Below are positions 1 to 56,236 of a stretch of DNA of 64,000 bases, in pieces. The first letter of the stretch is position 1. The number at the start of each line of letters is the position of its first letter. Source of the stretch: Palaemon carinicauda (Eukaryota; Arthropoda; Malacostraca; Decapoda; Palaemonidae); NCBI RefSeq assembly GCF_036898095.1, contig NC_090746.1:112857198-112921197 (forward strand), read 5' to 3'. Position numbers and translations under genes: made by a program. The notes under the pieces were generated by a model that did no database searches, was not told the origin of the DNA, and saw only the letters and a program-made list of their open reading frames with translations.

Positions 1-1
1 T

Positions 2-259
2 TGTGTCGGAGCTGTCGATGGAAAACATGTACGCATCACGGCACCACCAGATTGTGGATCATATTTTTGGAACTACAAGGGCTACAACAGCCTTGTTTTA
101 TTGGGAGTTGTTAATGCAAACTATGAATTCACCATGGCTGACATAGGGACAAACGGACGTGTATCAGATGGAGGGGTTATTGAAAACACAGAAAAGTGTC
201 CCGCAACAAATGTGGGTGAAAAGAGAAAAACTAGTGAAAATAAGGAGCATACAAACTAA
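2..259 (+). pseudogene. PIF/Harbinger transposase fragment (DDE_Tnp_4-like)
   Basis: Frame 2 is open from the window edge to TAA near 259 and reads as the middle of a PIF/Harbinger nuclease: a VDGKH motif (first catalytic Asp, residues 5-9), then a conserved NYKGYNSLVLLGV block, then DIGTNGRVSDGG with the second catalytic Asp. In that family these residues belong to the DDE domain that cuts and joins DNA. After about residue 65 the similarity stops and a lysine-rich tail runs to the stop codon, so the third acidic residue is missing. The piece continues off the left edge of the window, so I cannot say whether its 5' part is intact. The family call is from motif memory only. Confidence 0.75.
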
Positions 260-264
260 AATGT

Positions 265-333
265 TTTATTCTAATTGTCCAGTACTTCTCTTTTAGTTTA
301 TTTATATCATTTCCTCGCTGGGCTATTTTTCCC
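265..333 (+). repeat. Left half of a split (AAT)n-tailed decapod repeat
   Basis: The stretch with TTTCCTCGCTGGGCTATTTT matches the 3' part of the full copy at 48771-49470. The match stops abruptly at the 3' end of a LINE and resumes at about 1055, so this repeat was in place before the LINE inserted. Confidence 0.7.
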
Positions 334-1054
334 TACTTACTTACTTACTACTTTTAGGGGTTTATTTCTTGCCCTCCATCAAACACTAAAGGTCTGTTCA
401 GGCGGGCCTTGGTGTGTGAAAAAATAATTCCTTTCCAGTTAATATTTTGCTCTGTATCGTTATCAGTTATTTCGCTAGCATTTGTATTCAGGCTTAATAG
501 TTTTCAGGTCACTATTATAACACTTTCTAAAAAGATAAGTCTTCAGGTTTTTCTTGAAGGCTGCCACATTTGTGCTATTCTTGACATCGAGTGGAAGGTC
601 GTTAAAGAGTCTCGGTGCAGCATAACAAAACGTTCTTCCTCCTATTGCATGATTCACACTAATTTCGAATAGTCTATGTGGGTCATCTGCATGTCTAACT
701 CTTACAGCGGCGCTGGTAGCTTCAGGGTAGGGGACCAAACAATCACGAAGATATTTAGGCTTATCACTTGTAAGTGCTTTGTGAGTCAACAAGCAAATTT
801 TAAATTCAATTCTAGCCTTAACAGGTAACCAATGTAGATCGATCAGTGCAGGAGTTATTCTCTCCCGAAATTTAATGCCTTTTATCAGTCTAGCCGCCCG
901 GTTTTGCACATTTTGAAGCTTTCTTAGTAGTGTATTGGGCAATTTGTAGTACAGAGAATTGCAATAATCAAGCCTTGATATTACATGACTCATCACTAAA
1001 ATTTTTGTACTGCCCTCTGTTAAATATTTTCTAATAAATGCTATGTTTCTCAGG
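334..1054 (-). mobile_element. 5'-truncated CR1/L2-type LINE, copy 1
   Basis: The minus strand at 996-475 carries a 173-codon open frame from the end of a non-LTR reverse transcriptase. It has the thumb and C-terminal motifs SRLDYCNSLYYKLPN, LQNVQNRAARLIKGI and DLHWLPVKARIEFKICLL, which are typical of CR1/L2/Rex-type LINEs. The catalytic YADD part is absent because the copy is 5'-truncated at about 1054. The 3' end is at the left (about 334-360), where short AAGT-like units form the tail. It is close in sequence to copy 2 at 4672-5760. It interrupts an older repeat (265-333 and 1055-1113). It makes no functional protein. Confidence 0.85.
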
Positions 1055-1113
1055 TTGAAGCCTTTGGGCTTATAGCATCCTGCTTTTCCAATTAGGGTTT
1101 TAGCTCAGTTAAT

Positions 1114-1173
<60 letters not shown>
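1055..1173 (+). repeat. Right half of split repeat with (AAT)n tail
   Basis: Continues the repeat begun at 265-333 (CTTTGGGCTTATAGCATCCT, TTTTCCAATTAGGGTT) and ends in about 60 bp of AAT units at 1114-1173, the usual 3' tail of this family. Confidence 0.7.
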
Positions 1174-1174
<1 letters not shown>

Positions 1175-1617
1175 TGTGATAAGACCAGGTAAACTATCCT
1201 CTTTACTTTGAACTTCTACTAGGAGACAATTTCTATTATTTATAGTAGCAAAAAATATTGATATTCGTCTAAATCTTTGTTGCAAATATTAGTATCCTTT
1301 GGGTAAAGTCGGCCGATCTGGCTGTAATTTATTCAAAGTTGCCGGCTAATGTGGCCGTATGGCATCGTATACAATCGAATATTTGGGTAAGAGTACCATT
1401 ACAAGAAAAAAACTAGGTTAATTGGCACTATATAATTATTAGAATAGAAATTAATTACGTTAAATGATTACTGAAATGAGGAAAATAATCACCATTAAAA
1501 CAAACAAACAAATTGGGCATCCATAATAAAAAAAACAAGATTTTGATGATTCTGTAGAAGGCCGATAGATGGCAGCACCATCCGTCCTCTACAGACTATA
1601 GTCGTCTGAAAGTAACC
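1174..1617 (+). promoter_or_regulatory. Presumed ACO2 promoter and 5' UTR
   Basis: The 440 bp before the ACO2 start codon are AT-rich and repeat-free to the eye. I see no convincing TATA box or initiator. The start codon has a good Kozak context (AACCATGG, 1614-1621). The transcription start cannot be placed from the sequence. The regulatory role is inferred only from position. Confidence 0.35.
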
Positions 1618-46942
<45,325 letters not shown>

Positions 46943-48487
46943 GACAATGACAGAACGGAGACACAAATTTTTGTATATATTTTTTTCTTGAAACAAAAGA
47001 TTTTCATTACTTATGAGAGTTAGTAGTCTCATTGTAGCATGTTAGATATTGTTATTACTTTTAATATTAACAAAAGTTGTTAATTGTAATTCCAACCTGA
47101 ATAATGTCTGATTAAGATTTTATGCGGCAGAGATTTGAAAATTCTTTGATTAAATTGTTATGATTCTAGTTATTTTAGCTATGGTTAATTCCGATGATTG
47201 GAGGTGAGGCAAGCCCTATTTTTTTACATAATTTATTTGTGACATTTGTAATTCTGGAGGAGGAGGAGGAGTTGTAAGATAATGATGTGGTCTATTGTAA
47301 TTTAAGCATTTAGGATCATTGTACAGCAGCTCATTTTTTCACGAAGTAGATACAAAAAACATTTGTGATGGTCACCGTCATGCTTCCTGCATTGGCCTTT
47401 GAATGGATAGTGGTTGTCATATATGAGGTTAATAATGCTTTGTGCTGGGATAAAAGTAAATATTATATGCAAAAATTTTTATTGTTCATAGAAGACAAAT
47501 TTACATTGATGCAACTATTTTGAGGCATTTCAATGTAATATTTTTCACAACTCACTTTTTTATTCAAGCTTTATCCTAGTACTAAGACATTTGAGAGACC
47601 AAGGTTTGTTGTCTTTTGGTTCAAAATTATTGACCATTGTGTATTCAGTGTCCAAGTAAAATGTAAATAGTTTAGTAAAACTGTATTTAGTGAAAGTGTT
47701 TTCTTTTTCAACAAATACGAGTTGTTGTTCATGCAATTTATAGTTATCCGTGTGTTCTTTGAAATGTTTTCAATAAGCTTTCTTTGTAGATGTCCTAACT
47801 AGATGTGTCAAGGAACACAATGGGGAGCTGCAGTTTGAATCAATCAGAATGTCTGGTTTCTCATTGCTCCTTTAAGTAAACTAGGTTTTGTTTTTTGTTT
47901 AAAATTTTAGTTTTTTCTCCTTATTTTGTTGCAATTAACCTTGACGATAATATGGCTTCAACACAATTTTAAATTGATGAAAGAATCCAGGAAAATTGGT
48001 ATTTAATCATCTTAATTGTTGAAGCTGGCCAAGAAGAAAGTTGTATTTACAAAACTATACTATTGCTTGAGTTTAGACACTTACAAACCTGCCAAAACCA
48101 CTGGCTTTTGGTGTACTTTCAATAGATAAAGGTAAAGGTGTCTGGTTTCAGTTCCAGTTTCATCAGAGTACAGTAGGTGCTCACCAGAATGTTAGCCAGG
48201 CAAGCCCAACCCCAACTGTCTTGTCCAACGACAGCAGTGGCGTCCCCAGTAAACAGCTTAAACTCGGGTCCTGAGCTGGGATCTGCTGCCATACAAATAC
48301 TAGGCAAACATGTTAGCCCTCTACTAGCCCTAATTTACATTGTGGATTCTAATAGAAGTACTAAAGCATGTAAACATATTCACTTTTTTCAAACAGCTGT
48401 ACAATATATTCTAGTAGAGAATTATTGCAATTTAGAACCCCCCTGACCTTGAAACTTGAAGAAATAGGCAGCCAGGAAATAATAAAG
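46943..48487 (+). other. ACO2 3' UTR and 3' flank
   Basis: AT-rich with no coding signal. Candidate polyadenylation signals are ATTAAA at 47149-47154 and AATAAA at 48481-48486; a 3' UTR of about 0.2 kb or 1.5 kb would follow. The sequence alone does not decide between them. Confidence 0.4.
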
Positions 48488-48770
48488 AATGATCTGCAGA
48501 AGATATGACCACTTCGATCCAGGATATGACACCTAGTAGAGCCACATAATAGCAGGTACAGTATAGAACAAAGCCTTGGAAATTAAACCCAATGTAAGTG
48601 GGTTAACATCTAGCTCTATTGGGCTGACTTTTCAAGTGCAGTTGTATCTTGACCTGTAATAATAATAATGATAATAATAATAATCACAACTAAAAGGTCA
48701 GAACACTTGGTTGCGACCCTTTTCTGCTTATAAACAAGTTCCTTGCTTCTTTGCTGCATACATAGGTAGT
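48488..48770. other. Intergenic, nothing recognised
   Basis: Contains a short imperfect (AAT)n at 48658-48683. Confidence 0.4.
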
Positions 48771-49470
48771 AGGTTGGCCAGGGCACCAGCTACCCATTGA
48801 GATACTACTGCTAGAGACTTATTGGGTCCTTTGACTGACCAGACAGTTCTATTTTGTATCCCTTTCTCTCGTTACGGCTCATTTTGTCTTTGCCTACACA
48901 TACACGGAATAGTCTGGCCTATTCTCAACACATACTTCCCTGTCCTCATACACCTAACAACTCTGAGGTTACCAAGCAGTTCATCTTTACTCAAGGGGTT
49001 AACTACTGTAATGTATTTGTTCAGTGACTACTTTCCTCTTGGTTAGGGTAGAAGAGACACACTAGCTGTGGTATGCATATCTCTTCTAGGGGAAGGACAC
49101 TCCAAAATCAAGCCATCGTTCTCTGGCCTTGGGTAGTGTCGTAGCCTGTGTACCATGGCCTTCCACTGTCTTGGATTAGAGTTATCTTGCTTGAGGGTAC
49201 ACACAGTGCATGCTGTTCTATCTCAGTTTTCTTCCTCTTGTTTTTTTTGAAGCATTAATAGTTTATATGTGAAGGATATCATTCAATGTTGTTACTGTTC
49301 TTGAAATGTTTCTTTTTATTGTTTATTTCTCTTTTATAGTTTATTTTCCTGTTTCCTTTCCTCACTGGGCTATTTTTCCCATGTGGAGCCCCTTGGGCTT
49401 ATAGCATCTTGCTTTTTCAACTAGGGTTATAGCCTAGCTTGTAATAATAATAATAATAATAATAATAATA
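48771..49470 (+). repeat. Full copy of an (AAT)n-tailed interspersed repeat
   Basis: About 700 bp: TTGAGATACTACTGCTAGAG, TTTGACTGACCAGACAGTTC, AAGGGGTTAACTACTGTAAT, GGACACTCCAAAATCAAGCC, CCTCACTGGGCTATTTTTCC and CTTGGGCTTATAGCATCTTG, then (AAT)n at 49443-49470. The 3' end is shared with the repeats at 265/1055, 7771, 36895 and 53139, which suggests a common LINE-type 3' end. No long frame is present. Confidence 0.75.
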
Positions 49471-50290
49471 CAGGGTTTTGGTGATCTAAAACTGGTTAAT
49501 GAAAATTATCCCCATTTATGGGTTACCATATGAGCAAGAGTCCACGTTTAAAGATAAAATGGTTTAGCCAGCACTACTACTACTACTACTACTAAAATGT
49601 GGCAAGCCGAAAGATGTAAATGGGAGTGGTATGATGGCGAGTAAACGGCACTGATTCTTTCAATACTGAATAAGTGCGTCAGTGACCACACACGAATCAA
49701 GGATCATCATCGGATGCTGTTCAACCTGACTCGACAACAACAATCGGAACAATGTCTTAGTTATCTAGTGAACATAGTGCAAGGCCAAAGTGTCATTAAT
49801 TAATGTTTTTCTTAGGATTTATCGAAATTTTAAGATTTGTCGGTATTGCAGGTGGATGTCAAGAGGTAGTGTATTTCAGCCAGTTCGAGGAAGGTCACCT
49901 AGAGAAGGTATAGTTGCAATTTACATATGTTTGTTTCCGTGACTGTTTTTCCCAAGAAGCTTATCTTTTATCTTACTTTGGTTAAGTTATAATAAAACTT
50001 TTAATAGGATTTCCTCAGGACAAAAAACAGAGGTGTGTATGTAGTTGATTGAGAAAGGCATAAACTTTATTACCTTACAAGGTGGGTATGTATGATAGCA
50101 GCCCCCTATGGCCTATGTATCTATGTATGATGACTGCCGGTTATGAGTACGGCAGTCTAATTGGGATCTCAGGTGGGTGTTAGCCCCCCCGTTAAGTATT
50201 TACGGACACGGCTTGTAGGTTAGGTTAGGTGGGTGAGTTCAAGTTAGGTGGTGTTCTTGTGAAGAGGTTTTACAAAATACGTTTTATGAA
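49471..50290. other. Intergenic, nothing recognised
   Basis: Holds a short (ACT)n at 49574-49594. No gene signal. Confidence 0.4.
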
Positions 50291-50475
50291 CAAGTAGTTG
50301 AGATACTACCTCTAGAGAGTTATTAGGTCCTTTGACTGGCCAGACAGTACTATATTGGATCCTTCTCTCTGGTTATGGTTCAGTTTGCCTACACATACAC
50401 CGAATAGTGTGGGCTATTCTTTACAGTTTCCTCTGTCCTCATACACCTGACAACACTGAGATCATCAAACAATTC
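50291..50475 (+). repeat. Split (AAT)n-tailed repeat, 5' part
   Basis: Matches 48790-48975. Ends in AACAATTC (50468-50475), the target site of the Merlin-like element, and resumes at 53131. Confidence 0.85.
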
Positions 50476-50854
50476 GGTAAATTTGTATTGTATTACAGGG
50501 TGTGATTTCGAACAGAAAATATGTTTTCCTATAGTAAATAATGTGATTTAACCGAATTTGACCTTCATTTCAACCGCAAACAAACAGATCAACCAATTCG
50601 ACTAACTTTAAGTTGCTGAATTGGTTTCTGTTATTACGGATGAAATGAATGTGAAAACCGGTTAAATCACGTTATTTCCTACAGGAAAACATATATTTTC
50701 TGTTAAAATGGTTAAATAAGATTACTGTTGTCATATATGTTGTGTTAAAATATTTAAATATAAGCACTTGTTCAACGGGGTCACTTCCATTACGAATGTA
50801 CTGCGAACGATAACATTAGCAACGTTACCAATGATACACAGTGTTACAAACGTT

Positions 50855-51265
50855 GACGAATGGTACACAGAGTTACCAACGGCACGATGACATTACTAAC
50901 GATAGCAATGCTCGATATTTCCATACGTATTTTAAATAATTTGTCCATATAAGTTTTACTCAATATATGAAAAGTACAAAAAGGGCACAGAACCTAACAA
51001 ACCCATCTAACCTAACCTAGTAGTATGACAGGTCACAAACCTCAGATATTTACTGAAAACGGTAAAATTCTCCATATTACGAATGATACACAGAGTTACC
51101 AGCGGTACGGTGGCATTACAGTACTAGCGATAGTAATGATAGATATTTCCATACGTATTTTAAATAAATTTTCCATGTAAGTGTTATACAATATATAAAA
51201 AGTACAAAAAGGGCACAAAACCTAACAAACCCACCTAACCAAACCTAGGAGTTCCCCGGTCACAA
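50855..51265. repeat. Two tandem units of about 210 bp inside the Merlin-like element
   Basis: GATACACAGAGTTACCARCG, GATATTTCCATACGTATTTT and AAAAGTACAAAAAGGGCACA occur in the same order in 50835-51050 and 51080-51265. Confidence 0.85.
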
Positions 51266-51352
51266 AACACGCATAATGACTATTGAGGAATGACTTACCT
51301 TTATGAAAAAGACGTTGAAACTTGCGGGTCACGGGAGGGTGAGACTGACGTC

Positions 51353-51733
51353 TTAACTCCTATGACTAGGATGAGGATGGTTGTGGGGCCAATGTTTATG
51401 TAAAAAGTGGTTTGCAAATAATATCTTCCGTGGGGGTAGACGACTTTTTCCCAAAAATGTACCTATATAAGAAGTAACGGTATAACCACAACGACGTTTC
51501 TTTTGGGTTTTAGGTATGTTGGATTCGGTATTACAATAAAACTTGTGAATGACTTTCCTGTAATATAAAAAAGAACGGCACTTGGGGCACTGTAAGAGTT
51601 GAGGAATTACGTTGTGTGATTTCAGGAAATTATCAACATTGGATGAAGAATCATAAAAATCACCATGGAATTTAGCAAATGCTTTTAGGTACGGAATACT
51701 GCAGCCGTTAAAAGTTTCTATAACTTCCTCCAT
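51353..51733 (-). CDS. Transposase N-terminal zinc-ribbon exon (ISXO2/Merlin type)
   Basis: From the internal ATG at 51733 (upstream codons to 51880 run into the repeat array), 126 residues. FLKSHNVIPQLLQCPKCRSF, a further Cys in FYCNTE and RRCGYTVTSYIGTFLGKSRL followed by PPRKILFANHF are the Cys4 ribbon and the first helix that precede the DDE domain in IS1595/ISXO2 and Merlin transposases. The ribbon is thought to bind transposon ends. The frame stops at TAA 51353. A GTAAGT lies at about 51298 on this strand, so an intron is possible, but no second exon with a DDE domain is visible. Probably a non-functional remnant or a stand-alone DNA-binding piece. Confidence 0.65.
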   Translation of the reverse strand: MEEVIETFNGCSIPYLKAFAKFHGDFYDSSSNVDNFLKSHNVIPQLLQCPKCRSFLYYRKVIHKFYCNTESNIPKTQKKRRCGYTVTSYIGTFLGKSRLPPRKILFANHFLHKHWPHNHPHPSHRS

Positions 51734-51834
51734 CACAAAATACGGAAAAATAAATCTCACTAGAAATGACGGACACCTTACTAGGACAAAGGTTTCAAGG
51801 GAAAAAGGTTTGGTAGAAGGCGAATGAACAGACC

Positions 51835-52498
51835 ACTCAAAGAGATAAAGGAAGGGGGGTAGGGAAATACCAGTTGACAACCCCCTTGTGTAAACTTTGA
51901 ATGCGTATCGGTTCGTGATTGGTTAAGGGAGAAACAACCGAGGATAGAGGGTAAACATGAATGAAGTAAATAGGGAAACTAGTCCAGAGAAAGTAATTAT
52001 GTGAAAACGTGGAGTGAAAAGGAAATAACAAAAGAAATAAAAACAATATAGAAAGATAAAATGGAATGGATGATAAATAATATTGAATGGGAATATAAAA
52101 TAAGATGATTTTACCATGAATGAACTGGATAGGGAAACTAGTCCAGAGCAAGTATTTATGTGAAACACTCAAAGAGATAAAGGAAGGGGGGTTAGGAAAT
52201 ACCAGTTGACAACCCCCTTGTGTAAACTTTGAATGCGTATCGGTTCATGATTGGTTAAGGGAGAAACAACGGAGGATAGAGGGTAAACATGAATGAAGTA
52301 AATAGGGAAACTAGTCCAGAGAAAGTAATTATGTGAAAACGTGGAGTGAAAAGGAAATAACAAAAGAAATAAAAACAATATAGAAAGATAAAATGGAATG
52401 GATGATAAATAATATTGAATGGGAATATAAAATAAGATGATTTTACCATGAATGAACTGGATAGGGAAACTAGTCCAGAGCAAGTATTTATGTGAAAC
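51835..52498. repeat. 332-bp tandem duplication, two nearly identical units
   Basis: ACTCAAAGAGATAAAGGAAG starts at 51835 and again at 52167. The units differ at only a handful of positions. Each also contains an internal, more diverged repeat (GGGAAACTAGTCCAGAG twice), and a further partial unit runs to about 52600. Confidence 0.92.
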
Positions 52499-53130
52499 TG
52501 GGGAGTGAAGAAGGAAATAACAATAGAAATAAACCCAATATAGGAAGATAAAATGGAATGAATGATAAATAATATTGAATGGGAATATAAAATGAGTTAA
52601 TTTTAAAAGGTATACGATAATAAAATGAGTTATTGGAGGGGGAAAAGCTTTCTGCGCAGGGGGAGGGATATTTGCGTAGGTCGAAAATTGGTATACACGA
52701 ACGTACGTACGTACGGGTGCTAATGTTAGTATGGAATGCTAACATTTGATCTACATCAGATGTTGGCAGCACTGGTTATTGTATTTTTTCATGAAATAAG
52801 CTTTGCAACGGCACCTCCAAAGTTTATCCAGACACAGTATACTGTTTTGTATTTTCCTCCGATTATAATACATTCAAGAAGGCAATGTATAGAGAAGAAA
52901 AGGCTTGTTTTACGATTATATATTGTTTACCCTGTATGATTTCCCCACTCAAAACCCCGAGTTCCCACTGGGGGTCCCCCATTATCGTAGGATATAGATG
53001 TATATATATTTCTGAAACCATTCATTTGCGACGGGAACGAGTGTCATTTTCGAAGAGCGTAATTTTTTCTATAAGAAAAAGTAGTTGTTTTCCTAGGTTA
53101 CATTGCCCTGTAATACACTACAATAAAACC

Positions 53131-53575
53131 AACAATTCTTCTTCACCCAAGGAGTTAACTACAGCAATGTAATTGTTTAGTGGCCACTTTCCTCTTTGTA
53201 AGGGTAGATGAAACTCTTTAGCTATGGTAAGCAGCTCTTCTTAGAAAAGGACACTCCAAAATCAAACCATTGTTCTCTAGTCTTGGGTAGTTCCATAGCC
53301 TCTGTACCATGGTCTTCCACTGTCTTGGGTTAGAGTTCTCTTGCTTGAGGGTATACTCGGGCACACACTTCAAATTTTTCTTCCTCTTAGTTTGTCAACG
53401 TTTTTATAGTCTATATAGGAAATATTTTAATGTTACTTTCTTAAGATATTTTATTTATCCTTTTTTCCTTTCCTCACTGAGCTATTTTTCCATGTTGGGG
53501 CCCCTGGCCTTATAGCATTCTGCTTTTCCAACTAAGGTTGTGGCTTAGCAAGTAATAATAATAGTAATAATAGTA
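53131..53575 (+). repeat. Split (AAT)n-tailed repeat, 3' part
   Basis: AACAATTC, then TTCACCCAAGGAGTTAACTA onward equals 48985-49467, ending in an AAT tail at 53552-53575. Confidence 0.85.
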
Positions 53576-54199
53576 GAAAATGGGAAGAAAATTCCCATTT
53601 TCTATGCATGCTGGAGGAACTGGCCACAGATGTTCAAAGGCTCCAGTATTTACAAAATACAGTAGGGTTTAATGTTACCTTTCAAGGAGTGAAATGGGTT
53701 GAGAAAGAAATAAGGTTGAGACTTAGTTTTAGAGTAAGCTAATGATGTAGCAGACTAAGAGTAAAGCCACACTGGATGCAGCAAGTGTGGAGGTTGCAGG
53801 GAAGAGGTTCCTAAAGCCGTTTGAATTGTAGTGTATCTGTGTGCAACCACACTGGACAAGTGGGGAGGCAAGGCTTTACCTTTTGTAGCTTCTGTCGAGT
53901 GATATAGTGTTTTAAAATGCCGCGGCAACTCCTGGCGTCTTCACTCAAGACCACATAGTTTACCATCAGAAAATGTCATACAGTGTTTGTACAAAAGACA
54001 ATTTTTGACTGCCGAGTCTGATGCTTTGTAGGCTGAGGTTCTGGTGTGGTCGTGTGTTGTTTTGTCACTGCTATGCCCCCAAGTAGTGCTTTTACCTCAA
54101 CGCTTGCTGTGTCGTGTATGGTGTTGCCTTATGTTAAGAGGAAGTCGCAGGAGCGGCATAGCCACCCCAGGTTATGTGTTTTTTAGTCATAACTTTTTA
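53576..54199. other. Intergenic, nothing recognised
   Basis: Near the start, GGGAATTTTCTTCCC-like inverted halves (53580-53602) form a short hairpin. No gene signal. Confidence 0.35.
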
Positions 54200-54600
54200 A
54201 ATTTTTAAACTTAACAAGTTTGAAAAATAAGTTAGTATATGATACGGTACTTTAGTTATTAGCAAAACTGGAATTTGCTATAAGAAATGGAGGACTGCTG
54301 GCTAGTTTGTCATTTTTCTCTATGTTTAATCAGGGCAGGGGCATACTAACTTAGCTATTGGTCAATTAGAATGTGAAGTCTATTTGTTTACATTTGAGAG
54401 ACTGATTAGGAGTTACTGCTCATGTGTTGTTTGTATTTGCTTTTGCCAGCTGTTCTGTTTCTTGTATGACAATCATAACCTGGATTTTTTAACCAATTAC
54501 GAGCTTCCAAATATTTATGCACAACTTCTTGGATGTTGTACTAGAACTGCCCTTTTATCCACCCTCCCTGTCAATTTTAGCTTAACTACAATCACATGAA
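54200..54600 (-). repeat. Inverted copy of the 3771-4670 repeat
   Basis: CTAGTTTGTCATTTTTCTCT, ATTTGTTTACATTTG and CCAATTACGAGCTTCCAAAT are the complement of blocks in 3771-4150. Confidence 0.6.
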
Positions 54601-54739
54601 CAGGTCTCCAAGAGGAGAGTACAATCTATTTCGAAATTTAGTGTAATTACTTCCGCCAATATAGTTTCAAGTAGGTTGTTTTCTCTCCGTTTAAGTGGTT
54701 ATATGGTTGTTTGTGTGTGTGTGTATTTGTTTGTTTGTG

Positions 54740-55060
54740 AACAGGTTCCTGGCCACAATTTCAATTGTAGAGCAATGAAACTTGCAGGGATTAACTTTTA
54801 TGTATAAGGCTACAATTGATTAAATTTTGGAAGGTCTAGGTCAAAGGTCAAGGTCACAGTCAAGCAAAATGTCTACTGTAATTCATGTAATCAACCATAA
54901 GTTTGGATATCATTGTCACAGAGACTTCAAACTTGGTTCATATTTGAGTGTATGAAAATCCACACCCATTTTTATACATGTTAAGGTCAAAGGTTGAGCA
55001 AAAGATTGAGAAATAAGCTGCCACGGCGGAGGTCTGCGTTCTACTGAGTACCCTTAAGTT
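54740..55060. repeat. Interspersed repeat rich in AGGTCA half-sites
   Basis: Contains TCTAGGTCAAAGGTCAAGGT, a second AAGGTCAAAGGTTGAGC, and the end block CACGGCGGAGGTCTGCG followed by TACTGAGTACCC. I recall this type of repeat from many invertebrate genomes; here it is a single copy. The half-sites resemble nuclear receptor sites, but nothing shows use. Confidence 0.55.
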
Positions 55061-55622
55061 TCATCTATTTCGGTAATTGATTATGTTAGAAACGCTCTCC
55101 TTTCAGTATACAGTGAGCCCTCGCTACTTCCCGGTTCGACCATCGCGGATTCTCCACTTCGCGGTTTTTTTTCATAACCCATATATATAAACATATCACG
55201 GATTTTCCGGAAATTTCAAAAATACCACGATATCTGAAGACCCCAAATACGATATTTCGTTACCTGTAATTCCATTAATACTGTAATTAGTAATATCTGC
55301 TCTTACTGATTGTTCATTGCATTACATATGACATATAATTCAGTACAGAAAGAAATAAAACACGAAAAGAGAAAGTGATCATACGATAATTCAGTACTGT
55401 ATACAGTACGTAGTAAAATTAAATCGAACATGAAACGCAAATCAGATGCAGTCATACCATATTAGAATGGTTACCATATTAGAATGGTGTAAGGCTGCTG
55501 ATGGCTACTACTGTACTACAAATGTAATGGATGTGCATCTTTTCCATGAATCTTTTGTATGTATACGTACGTAGTACTGCATCCAATAATATTCTTTGTT
55601 GCAAAAATCACATCTCGAATAA

Positions 55623-55628
<6 letters not shown>

Positions 55629-55698
<70 letters not shown>
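55629..55698. repeat. (GA)n microsatellite
   Basis: About 70 bp of pure GA in the 5' arm of the Tigger element. Confidence 0.95.
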
Positions 55699-55700
<2 letters not shown>

Positions 55701-55740
55701 TCCTACAACAAAACAAGCGTAAAATAGCGTACGTAAAGCT

Positions 55741-55742
<2 letters not shown>

Positions 55743-55781
<39 letters not shown>

Positions 55782-55851
55782 GTTGTTGTTGTTATTAAAA
55801 TTATTATTGTTGTTGTTGTTATTAAAATTATTATTGTTATTATTATTATTA

Positions 55852-55882
<31 letters not shown>

Positions 55883-55902
55883 CATTATTATCATTATTAT
55901 CA

Positions 55903-55945
<43 letters not shown>
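55743..55945. repeat. (ATT)n compound microsatellite
   Basis: TTA/TTG/TCA trinucleotide array of about 200 bp with two larger TTATTGTTGTTGTTGTTATT-type repeats. Confidence 0.95.
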
Positions 55946-55946
<1 letters not shown>

Positions 55947-56236
55947 TGTATACGTAGGGTACCATGTACTTTGAATTGGTAACCTACGTAGCATATAAGA
56001 CGGTTTGTGATTGGTTCAAGCGCTGATAGATGACGAATCAACCCAAGTTTTGTAATCTAGCCTGTGATTGGTGTTTTGCCCGCATCTCCAACTTCCAGCA
56101 TCTTTTCGCGGTCACTTTCTCTCCCACCGTATCACTGTGTAGACGTTGTTAAGTTATTGTGAACTTTAATCTGTGCTGTGCGTGACTGTTTTAAGTTGAA
56201 CTTTTTGTTGAACTTTCTGTTAAACCCTACTGTACA

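Larger units (their letters stand above)
50476..53130 (-). mobile_element. Merlin-like (IS1016/ISXO2-related) DNA transposon, defective
   Basis: 2655 bp with imperfect terminal inverted repeats of about 25 bp (GGTAAATTTGTATTGTATTA and GGTTTTATTGTAGTGTATTA, both followed by CAGGG) and an exact 8-bp duplication AACAATTC on each side (50468-50475 and 53131-53138). It splits a known repeat, which gives the empty site. Inside, on the minus strand, is a frame with the zinc-ribbon N-terminus of ISXO2/Merlin transposases (51353-51733). No catalytic DDE domain is seen. The rest is tandem repeats (50855-51265 and 51835-52500). An 8-9 bp duplication is typical for Merlin. Confidence 0.85.

Noticed and set aside
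51837..52483. Minus-strand open frames rich in Phe/Ile/Tyr in the 332-bp duplication
   Set aside because: They occur in both units of an AT-rich tandem duplication, have no domain, and are explained by composition.
54850..54865. Nuclear receptor response element (AGGTCAAAGGTCA)
   Set aside because: It lies within an interspersed repeat far from any gene, and such half-sites are part of that repeat's consensus as I remember it.
55516..55994. Open frames encoding poly-Ser-Leu, poly-Arg-Glu, poly-Ile or poly-Asn
   Set aside because: Translations of (GA)n and (ATT)n microsatellites within the Tigger element.
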